The notes beneath the pieces are model-generated. The model made no database searches. It was not told where the DNA came from and worked only from the letters and a program-made list of their open reading frames with translations. This document shows, in pieces, positions 5,874 to 10,572 of a stretch of 10,572 bases of DNA. The position numbers were made by a program, and so were the translations under genes. The number at the start of each line of letters is the position of its first letter. Position 1 is the stretch's first letter. The stretch is taken from contig JALFCJ010000229.1 in NCBI GenBank assembly GCA_022771185.1, positions 1-10,572 on the forward strand, written 5' to 3'. The DNA is from Spirochaetales bacterium (GTDB lineage Bacteria; Spirochaetota; Spirochaetia; Sphaerochaetales; Sphaerochaetaceae).

Positions 5874-7738
5874 ATATACTGAGCATTGAAAACCTGGAAA
5901 AGACTCTAAAAGACGAGCCTCTCTTTGAAAACGTTACTCTTGGACTGGAAAGTGGAGAGAAAGTAGGAATAGTCGGAAAGAATGGATGTGGTAAATCCAC
6001 ATTCCTCAAGACTATCTCTGGAGAAATTACACCAGATGAGGGAAAGATATCCCTCAGAAGCGGCACCAACATGGTTATGTTGGAACAGAATGTTACATAC
6101 CCTGAAGGCTGCACTGTCATGGATTATCTATATCTATCGAAAGACAAGAATATAGAGACCTTGAAAGAGTATCATAAAGCATTGGGGAATGGTGACGAGA
6201 GAGCATACACAGCACTTGGAGAGAAGATAGAGAAAGAGAATCTCTGGGATATTGAGAGATCATTTCTTGCTTCCATCACAGATATGGGTGAAGACTTCTC
6301 CCCCGAGAGCAGAATGGATTCCCTCTCAGGAGGAGAACAAAAGAAAGTGGCAATCGCCAGAGCCTTTGCGCTCCGTCCAGGATTATTGCTTCTTGATGAG
6401 CCTACTAACCACTTGGACATCAAGAGCGTCGAGTATATAGAATCTTGGATAAAGGCAACATCAATCTCAGTAATCATAGTCACTCATGACCGCCATATCC
6501 TCAACGAATGCTGCTCTACTATCTGGGAACTGGATAGAAAGCACTTCTACAGGCACCCAGGTTCTTTCTCTGCCTACTTGGAGAGAAAAGAAGAAAGAAT
6601 AGTTATGAATGAAAAAGAGCAGCAGAGACTCCAGACTATTCTCAGGCGAGAGCTTAAGTGGCTTATTAGAGGGCCTCAGGCAAGAACTGGCAAAGACAAA
6701 AACAGAAAAGACAGAATCGAAGAGATGCAGTCATCACTGGAAAAAGTTCGTGACGATAAGATGACTGAGTTCTCTTCCCTTGAAAGAAGACTTGGAAAGA
6801 AGATCCTAGACTTGACCAACATAAGAAAAAGCTATGATGATAGAACACTCTTCTCCGACTTCACATTCTCTTTTACAAAGGGAATGAAGATAGGTCTCGT
6901 CGGTGATAATGGAAGCGGTAAGTCTACTCTCTTAGATATTATGGATGGCAGGACACTTCCTGATAGTGGAAGTGTAGACAAGGGCGTAAACACTGTCTTC
7001 GGGTATTATGACCAGCTGGGAAGAAACTTGGAGAGCAAGAAGACAGTCCTTGATTACGCTCTTGATTATGGAGAGAGAGTAAGATACTCAAAGGGCGAAG
7101 ATGTAACGACTGCAAGATTCTTGGAAATATTCGGCTTCCCTTCATCTATGCATCGCACCCCTATAGAGCTTCTCTCTGGAGGAGAGAGACGAAGGCTCTA
7201 TCTCATTACCCGTCTCATATCGAATCCCAACTTCCTTCTATTGGATGAACCTACCAACGATATAGACATAGAGACGATGGAAAACTTGGAAGAGTATATC
7301 TCCTCCTTCCCAGGCTGCGCTGTGATATCTAGTCACGACAGAACATTTCTTGACTGTACTGTAGATATGCTCTTTGTCATCGAAAACGAGAAGGTCACAC
7401 TCTTTCCTGGTAATTACACACAGTGGAAAGAAGAAAAAGAGAGAATAGAAGCTGAGAAAAAGAGTGCTGAGATAGTTAAAGAAAAAGAGAAGACAGAACG
7501 CCATAATAGGGAGAAGAAGGGCCTTTCATATAAAGAAGAGAGAGAAAAAGAGCAGCTGGAAAAAGAGATAGAAGAAATCGAGGCTATCATAGGTAAGCTG
7601 GAAGAATCTTTTGTTACAGCTGAAAAAACAGAGCTTGGAACTCTACAGGAAAGAACCAAGCTCTATGAGGATAATAAGATTCTCTTAGATGAAAAAACTG
7701 AGAGATGGTTGGAGTTGGAAGAGAAAGCTTCCAATTAA
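5870..7738 (+). CDS. uup: ABC-F family ATPase, Uup-type
   Basis: This soluble protein with two ATP-binding cassettes belongs to the ABC-F group, which acts on the ribosome or on branched DNA/RNA rather than in membrane transport. From the GTG at 5870 it has 622 residues. Cassette 1: Walker A GKNGCGKST (36-44), signature LSGGEQKK (152-159), Walker B LLLLDEPTNHLD (172-183). The inter-domain linker (about 240-310) contains RRELKWLIRGPQARTGKDKNR, the Uup-type signature. Cassette 2: GDNGSGKST (345-353), LSGGERRR (435-442), LLLDEPTNDID (456-466). The tail from about 525 is a lysine/glutamate-rich coiled coil like the C-terminal domain of Uup. An in-frame ATG at 5765 would add 35 residues unlike the family. 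The GTG gives the usual start (NILSIENLEK) and overlaps the stop of a 12-codon leader ORF. All catalytic motifs are intact. The stop overlaps that of the convergent downstream gene. Confidence 0.88.
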   Translation: MNILSIENLEKTLKDEPLFENVTLGLESGEKVGIVGKNGCGKSTFLKTISGEITPDEGKISLRSGTNMVMLEQNVTYPEGCTVMDYLYLSKDKNIETLKEYHKALGNGDERAYTALGEKIEKENLWDIERSFLASITDMGEDFSPESRMDSLSGGEQKKVAIARAFALRPGLLLLDEPTNHLDIKSVEYIESWIKATSISVIIVTHDRHILNECCSTIWELDRKHFYRHPGSFSAYLERKEERIVMNEKEQQRLQTILRRELKWLIRGPQARTGKDKNRKDRIEEMQSSLEKVRDDKMTEFSSLERRLGKKILDLTNIRKSYDDRTLFSDFTFSFTKGMKIGLVGDNGSGKSTLLDIMDGRTLPDSGSVDKGVNTVFGYYDQLGRNLESKKTVLDYALDYGERVRYSKGEDVTTARFLEIFGFPSSMHRTPIELLSGGERRRLYLITRLISNPNFLLLDEPTNDIDIETMENLEEYISSFPGCAVISSHDRTFLDCTVDMLFVIENEKVTLFPGNYTQWKEEKERIEAEKKSAEIVKEKEKTERHNREKKGLSYKEEREKEQLEKEIEEIEAIIGKLEESFVTAEKTELGTLQERTKLYEDNKILLDEKTERWLELEEKASN

Positions 7739-8220
7739 ACATCATCTCCGTTTGTTACATCTTCCGTGTCCATTAACTGGGCGTTAGTCTTACCAGGGAT
7801 AACTCTCCTGATAAAAGGAAGAACACCGGAGTATGTCTTACTGAACTCTTCTTCACTCTCTTTCAGCGCCGCCTGCCATGCCGGTCCAAAGCCAGGAGAG
7901 TTGATTGTGAGTCTATCTACAGCCTTCTGATAAACCTGAAGTCTCTCCATCTCCTTTCTGCCAGGCTTCTGGCTCATAGTCTGAAGAGAGATTCTAAGAT
8001 TCTCGTTCTGAGTCTTTAACTCTTCATTACTCTTCTTAAGCTTCTCAACACCTTCGCTTTCTATCTCCATGCGGGAGGTAAGCATCTCTTTGTATTTCTT
8101 AACTTCGTTCTCACCTTTGATTCTTGTGGATCGAACCTTAAAAAGATATATAACCCAAATAACTAGTGCAAAACCTAGTCCTACTGCCAAACCTATAAAG
8201 AAATCATGCCAACTTGTCAT
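7735..8220 (-). CDS. Small membrane-anchored coiled-coil protein, function unknown
   Basis: This 161-residue protein has a single hydrophobic segment near the N-terminus (about residues 7-26, FIGLAVGLGFALVIWVIYLF) followed by KVRSTR, so the rest probably faces the cytoplasm. Residues about 35-85 are heptad-like and charged (KKYKEMLTSRMEIESEGVEKLKKS and following), predicting a coiled coil. A globular-looking part follows, with LTINSPGFGPAWQAALKESEEEF and LPFIRRVIPG. The start is supported by GAAGG (complement of 8227-8231) six bases before the ATG. The gene is convergent with the ABC-F gene and the two stop codons share bases 7736-7737. I do not recognise the family; it has no enzyme motif. 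It is likely real because of its coding character, ribosome site and tidy spacing. Confidence 0.75.
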   Translation of the reverse strand: MTSWHDFFIGLAVGLGFALVIWVIYLFKVRSTRIKGENEVKKYKEMLTSRMEIESEGVEKLKKSNEELKTQNENLRISLQTMSQKPGRKEMERLQVYQKAVDRLTINSPGFGPAWQAALKESEEEFSKTYSGVLPFIRRVIPGKTNAQLMDTEDVTNGDDV

Positions 8221-8319
8221 AAAATACCTTCTTACTTAATTTACTCTATTTTTTAGTCAAAGGAAAGAAAGGCTTATATCTTCCCTTTCTTCAATTTTTT
8301 TATTATTATAACCTATGTC

Positions 8320-8402
8320 GCCTGGGTGGTGGAATGGTAGACACTGGAGACTTAAAATCTTCTGGCCTCACGGCCGTACGGGTTCAAGTCCCGTTCCGGG
8401 TA
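8320..8402 (+). tRNA. tRNA-Leu (anticodon TAA)
   Basis: The sequence folds as a class II tRNA. The acceptor stem is GCCTGGG with TCCGGGT and discriminator A8402. The D-arm core is GGTGGAATGGTAGACAC. The anticodon stem is GGAGA/TCTTC around the loop CTTAAAA (anticodon TAA, decoding UUA). The long variable arm is GGCC-TCAC-GGCC, and the T-arm is ACGGG-TTCAAGT-CCCGT. The acceptor stem has three G-U type pairs (positions 1, 4 and 7); the position-1 wobble is also seen in E. coli tRNA-Leu(UAA). CCA is not encoded (TCC follows), so it must be added after transcription. Upstream, TATTAT at 8304-8309 is a reasonable -10 box; no clear -35 box is seen. A strong terminator follows nine bases later, so it is transcribed alone. 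Confidence 0.95.
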
Positions 8403-8411
8403 TCCTTTTAG

Positions 8412-8445
8412 TCAGAATTTGATACAATCAAGTTCTGATTTTTTT
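8412..8445 (+). terminator. Rho-independent terminator of tRNA-Leu
   Basis: TCAGAATTTGAT (8412-8423) pairs with ATCAAGTTCTGA (8427-8438) over 12 base pairs with one G-T wobble, closing a three-base loop, and is followed by seven Ts (8439-8445). Position and orientation fit termination of the tRNA transcript. Confidence 0.88.
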
Positions 8446-8587
8446 ATTTACTGCAACAAAAGAAATTACAAATCCTTCCCTGTAACGTAAAAGAACATAT
8501 AGGCCCAAATAATAAGGCTTTTTTGGCATACCCTAGTAACGAAAATGAACACGTTATTCGCTTTCTTTTATTTTCGTTTACACGTTT
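8446..8587. other. Non-coding stretch between the tRNA terminator and the 21-bp array
   Basis: I find no ORF, RNA gene or clear terminator here. The stretch is AT-rich and contains several AACG or ACGTT words (around 8539, 8551 and 8582) like those in the neighbouring array, but these are not in the 21-bp register. It may be a more decayed part of the same repeat region. Confidence 0.4.
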
Positions 8588-8755
8588 GTAACGATTTATT
8601 TTAAACGTAACCAGGGTTTTGAATAATTTAACACAGGTTTATAAAAGCGTTTTACAGTACTTGAATTACGTTATCCTGTTAAAAAATAACGGTTTACAGT
8701 ATTTGAATAACGTTCAACAGTACAAGAAAAACGTAACACAGTGTTCAATAAAGTA
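8588..8755 (+). repeat. Tandem array of eight degenerate 21-bp units
   Basis: Eight units start at 8588, 8609, 8630, 8651, 8672, 8693, 8714 and 8735, each exactly 21 bases apart with no gaps. The core consensus, from the fourth base of each unit, is ACAGTNTTTGAATAACGT. Units at 8651 and 8693 are the best pair (19 of 21 bases identical). The unit at 8714 keeps ACAGTAC..GAA..ACGT, the one at 8735 keeps ACAGTGTTCAATAA, the one at 8630 keeps ACAGGTT and GCGT, and the one at 8609 keeps TTTGAATAA. The units at 8672 and 8588 are the most diverged but hold the ACG position. All frames on both strands are broken by stops, so this is not a protein repeat. The period equals two helical turns, so each unit presents the same face of DNA, as in iteron or operator arrays. 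The function is unknown. Confidence 0.75.
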
Positions 8756-8788
8756 ACACTGTATAAAAGACATCAACAAACCTGGGAC

Positions 8789-8826
8789 AAAAAAATAAGG
8801 CCTACAGCAACAATGCCATAGACCTT
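8789..8826 (-). terminator. Rho-independent terminator on the minus strand
   Basis: On the minus strand, AAGGTCTATGGCA (complement of 8814-8826) pairs with TGCTGTAGGCCTT (complement of 8797-8809) over 13 base pairs, including three G-T wobbles, around a four-base loop. It is followed by A and seven Ts (complement of 8789-8795). It lies 17 bases beyond the stop of the recombinase remnant and probably now ends the transcript of the lipoprotein gene upstream of that remnant. Confidence 0.85.
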
Positions 8827-8843
8827 TCTAATCATTCCCTACA

Positions 8844-8975
8844 TCAAAGCTCAACCGGTACTTCCATCCCGCTCTTGAACTTCACCCTGAAATTCTTCTT
8901 GTCCACCACAACCATCACATCCACCAGCCCAAGCCAGAGGTTTTCGGAGAAATCAGTGAACAAATCTTCAAGTCC
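8844..8975 (-). pseudogene. C-terminal remnant of a probable serine site-specific recombinase
   Basis: An open frame of 43 codons ending in TGA (complement of 8844-8846) reads GLEDLFTDFSENLWLG, then LVDVMVVVDKKNF, then RVKFKSGMEVPVEL. This matches the usual ending of large serine recombinases/resolvases, where a Phe-x-x-x-Leu-Trp...Leu-Val-Asp segment is followed by a short beta hairpin ending in F-K-x-G-x-E-V. The frame meets a TAG a few codons further upstream (near 8994) and there is no start, so no functional protein is expected. The rest of the recombinase has been replaced by the lipoprotein gene, whose stop lies only 13 bases away. The identification rests on memory of the family's tail and is moderate. 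Confidence 0.6.
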
Positions 8976-8988
8976 GCTTCTTTGACTA

Positions 8989-9693
8989 CTACTGGACTAC
9001 AGAAATAAGCTCAGGACAGTTGTCCCGTAGATACCCGACCCAACAATTATATCCCTCTGAGCTGAAGTGGACACCATCCTTCGCCATATACTCCTCCCTT
9101 ACATTACCCGATTCGTCGTTCATGACAAAAGCAATGTCGAGTAATACCATCTCCACTCCATCACATCCACTATATTCAGATACAAGGCCCTTGATAATAG
9201 TGTTACACAAAGATATTCTTCTATTCTGGAGAGAGTATTCTGGGTTTGATAAACCTGTGATGGTCTCTATGTATACTTTGGGAACTCTTAGTTCAATCAG
9301 CCTAGAGAGGAGAGAGCGGTAGTCATCTTCAAACTCTTCATAGGTGAAGCTATTGTAGAAAGTGTCGTTTCCCCCTATTGCAATAAATACACACTCGGGC
9401 CTGATTGATTCCAACACATCCAGTCTTCTCGTCACTCCCCTTACGACTTCTCCCCCTACTCCAAGGCCTAGGACCATTCTCCCTTCCTCATTAAACTCTT
9501 CACTCCAGTTGTATCCTGCTATGCGGGAGTCACCAAGGAATACTATGTCTCCATTTTTTCCTTTGTTTTCCTCTATCCACGAAGCATAGTCGAAGTAATC
9601 ATCTGGATGGATCCTATCTGAATTATCAGGCCTGCAAGAAAAGAAGAGCAAAGAAACAAAAGCTACAAATGCCAAAAGAAATATTCTCTTCAT
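8989..9693 (-). CDS. Secreted lipoprotein of the GDSL/SGNH hydrolase family
   Basis: This is a predicted exported lipid-anchored esterase/acyl hydrolase. The start used is the ATG at complement 9691-9693, because AAAGGAGG (complement of 9699-9706) sits five bases upstream and because it gives a clean signal peptide, MKRIFLLAFVAFVSLLFFSC, with the lipobox cysteine at residue 20. A longer frame from 9741 adds 16 residues before this signal and is unlikely. The mature part has SGNH motifs: block I IVFLGDSRI (Ser56), block III AIGGNDTF (Asn109), block V DGVHFSSEGY (Asp206, His209), and GLGVGGE as block II. The 234-residue length is normal for the family. The lipobox with Phe at -3 is relaxed, as in spirochaetal lipoproteins. 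The substrate is unknown; cell-wall or host polysaccharide deacylation is possible. It is flanked on both sides by gene debris but is itself intact. Confidence 0.85.
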   Translation of the reverse strand: MKRIFLLAFVAFVSLLFFSCRPDNSDRIHPDDYFDYASWIEENKGKNGDIVFLGDSRIAGYNWSEEFNEEGRMVLGLGVGGEVVRGVTRRLDVLESIRPECVFIAIGGNDTFYNSFTYEEFEDDYRSLLSRLIELRVPKVYIETITGLSNPEYSLQNRRISLCNTIIKGLVSEYSGCDGVEMVLLDIAFVMNDESGNVREEYMAKDGVHFSSEGYNCWVGYLRDNCPELISVVQ

Positions 9694-9953
9694 TTCATCC
9701 TCCTTTAAGACTACAGATATAGTATCAAGAATCTTACTCATCCTTTTGTATACAAGAGTCCATCTTTCAATCCTTAGAAAAAGTATTTGAAATCTGATTA
9801 AGAATCAAATAGCAGGGTTAATATATTATACACTTATAAATGAAATGTAAGCGTATTTTCGTGCCCCATATCCAAAATGACGAAATAATCCGCAGAATTA
9901 GTGCATGAGTAAAACTCATGCGCACTATACTGAAAGCACAAAGAGAAACATAG
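9694..9953. other. Upstream region of the lipoprotein gene; mostly featureless
   Basis: This stretch should contain the lipoprotein promoter on the minus strand. I can point only to TACTAT-like -10 sequences near 9715-9720 and no convincing -35 box. A small hairpin, GCATGAG (9903-9909) with CTCATGC (9915-9921) around TAAAA, lies further out. No gene is evident: a minus-strand frame crossing 9818-10039 has no ribosome site or recognisable motifs. Confidence 0.35.
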
Positions 9954-10160
9954 TTGCTGCGGTCAGATCCTGACTTGGCATACGCGGAATGGGGAAACGC
10001 CTCAGCATCCCTGAATCCACAATCAGCCAATGGGGTCATAGTCCAAGGTATTCAGATGTCGCCCCGCATCGGAAGAGGTCCTGACGGCAATACCTTCATT
10101 ACCCTGGTCACGAGATCACGCTTACGGTTTTTCATTTATGTTTCTGTGTCTTTATGGTAA
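9954..10160 (+). pseudogene. GC-richer gene fragment of unknown origin
   Basis: Bases from about 9957 to 10125 are visibly richer in G and C than the surrounding sequence. In the plus frame they read RSDPDLAYAEWGNASASLNP, then QSANGVIVQGIQMSPRIG, then RGPDGNTFITLVTRSR. A TAG stands directly before the TTG at 9954, there is no ribosome site, and after about residue 58 the frame runs into hydrophobic AT-rich sequence until its stop at 10158. I do not recognise the family. The base composition and broken edges suggest a fragment of a transferred or decayed gene; the minus strand could equally have been the coding one. Confidence 0.3.
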
Positions 10161-10197
10161 AATGAACGACACAAAATGAAATTTGGGGAGAAACGAT

Positions 10198-10311
10198 ATG
10201 AAGAGTATAAGCACTTTGGAAAAAATCAATCATCTGCTAACGGAACAGTTTGCGATTGACTATGGATGTACAGTTGAGGATTTTATTTGTCCTCAGCTGT
10301 CAATACCCTAA
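10198..10311 (+). pseudogene. Truncated N-terminus of a probable GNAT-family acetyltransferase
   Basis: ATG at 10198 follows GGGGAG (10185-10190) by seven bases, and TAAAAT at 10158-10163 is a fair -10 box, so expression signals look intact. The frame reads MKSISTLEKINHLLTEQF, then AIDYGCTVEDFICPQ, and stops after 37 codons at TAA 10309-10311. This beginning resembles the N-terminus of certain GNAT acetyltransferases of more than 200 residues (recalled, not searched). The frame after ICPQ loses similarity, which suggests the rest was lost by a deletion or by insertion of the sequence that follows. A genuine 37-residue protein is a less likely alternative. Confidence 0.5.
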
Positions 10312-10373
10312 ATGAAGAATTAATAATTTCATTCTTTTTCGAAAAAAACATGGGCATTTGTTGTGAATAATAA

Positions 10374-10414
10374 CCTCGAAGATGAGGTCACGACAAATGA
10401 CCCTCATCTCGAGG
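10374..10414. repeat. Imperfect inverted repeat (hairpin) downstream of the truncated acetyltransferase
   Basis: CCTCGAAGATGAGG (10374-10387) pairs with CCTCATCTCGAGG (10402-10414) with one bulged base, around a 14-base loop. Neither side is followed by a proper T-run, so it is not a standard terminator. It could be part of the end structure of an inserted element. Confidence 0.55.
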
Positions 10415-10440
10415 GTTGAAAAAATGAAGTCCAGGATGTA

Positions 10441-10468
10441 CTCTGAGTCCAGATCTATGAACTCAGAG
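10441..10468. repeat. Perfect 8-bp inverted repeat
   Basis: CTCTGAGT (10441-10448) pairs with ACTCAGAG (10461-10468) around a 12-base loop. It begins six bases beyond the stop codon of the minus-strand gene at the right edge. On the minus strand a T-rich run appears only about 20 bases further on, so it is at best a weak terminator. Confidence 0.5.
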
Positions 10469-10473
10469 GGGCG

Positions 10474-10572
10474 TCATGCAAGGTCGGGAAACTTGCTGGT
10501 ATCGATGCCCTCTAGTTTTTCTCTCCTCAGCTTGGCCTTCAGATTGCTGTAGTCGCCGAACCCGTTGTACAG
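10474..10572 (-). CDS. C-terminal 32 residues of an unidentified gene, cut by the right edge
   Basis: An open frame enters at base 10572 and ends at TGA (complement of 10474-10476). It reads LYNGFGDYSNLKAKLRREKL, then EGIDTSKFPDLA. The bases are GC-richer than the genes to the left and the peptide looks coding (basic helix, then a polar tail). I cannot name the family. A transposase C-terminus would fit the debris around it, but nothing in these 32 residues proves that. Confidence 0.5.
   Translation of the reverse strand: MYNGFGDYSNLKAKLRREKLEGIDTSKFPDLA

Noticed and set aside
8265..8301. Hairpin (8-bp stem, 11-base loop) plus T-run before tRNA-Leu as a plus-strand terminator
   Set aside because: No plus-strand gene lies close upstream and the T-run is offset by three bases; the T-rich part more likely belongs to the tRNA promoter region.
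8490..8527. GGCC...GGC followed by TTTTTT as a terminator
   Set aside because: Only three base pairs can form; the tRNA terminator just upstream is already sufficient.
8588..8755. CRISPR array
   Set aside because: Units abut directly without spacers, are only 21 bases long and are degenerate; no cas genes are present.
9818..10039. Minus-strand frame of 73 codons
   Set aside because: There is no ribosome-binding site, it spans a composition boundary, and its hydrophobic end arises from AT-rich non-coding sequence.

Overview
The window is about 10.6 kb of AT-rich bacterial DNA. It has well-spaced genes, good Shine-Dalgarno sites on some genes and none on others, Rho-independent terminators and a tRNA-Leu without an encoded CCA. 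The relaxed lipobox (FFSC) of the lipoprotein and the general protein flavour lead me to guess a host-associated spirochaete (Treponema/Sphaerochaeta-like), but the sequence alone does not prove the phylum.

Layout. (1) Bases 1-162 hold the N-terminus of an unidentified protein that runs off the left edge on the minus strand. (2) Bases 379-4201 form a three-gene restriction-modification island on the plus strand. It contains a 523-aa putative restriction endonuclease (PD-(D/E)XK-like N-terminal part and a possible B3-like C-terminal DNA-binding domain), a C5-cytosine DNA methyltransferase with all key motifs, and a 332-aa HNH endonuclease. The methyltransferase has its own good promoter, and a 12-bp GC-only palindrome lies at its predicted transcription start. 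(3) Bases 4268-8220 are ordinary chromosome: a COG2509-type FAD-dependent dehydrogenase (minus), a divergent Uup-type ABC-F ATPase (plus) and a small membrane-anchored coiled-coil protein (minus) that converges on it. (4) Bases 8320-8445 hold tRNA-Leu(TAA) and a strong terminator. (5) From about 8450 to the right edge lies an accessory zone. It contains a tandem array of eight degenerate 21-bp units, a minus-strand terminator, the 43-residue tail of what looks like a serine recombinase, an intact GDSL-hydrolase lipoprotein gene, a GC-richer fragment of unknown origin, the first 36-37 residues of what looks like a GNAT acetyltransferase, two hairpins and the C-terminus of another gene running off the right edge.

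How the genes relate. The methyltransferase should protect host DNA from one or both of the flanking nucleases; separate promoters would let methylation be controlled independently of cleavage. The ABC-F gene appears to start at a GTG that overlaps the stop of a 12-codon leader ORF, which suggests translational coupling or leader-peptide control. The tRNA-proximal region looks like the eroded site of one or more mobile elements: repeat array, recombinase tail and gene fragments. The most noteworthy signals are the 21-bp array, the palindrome over the methyltransferase start site, the two-nuclease arrangement of the restriction island and the coupled leader ORF in front of the ABC-F gene.
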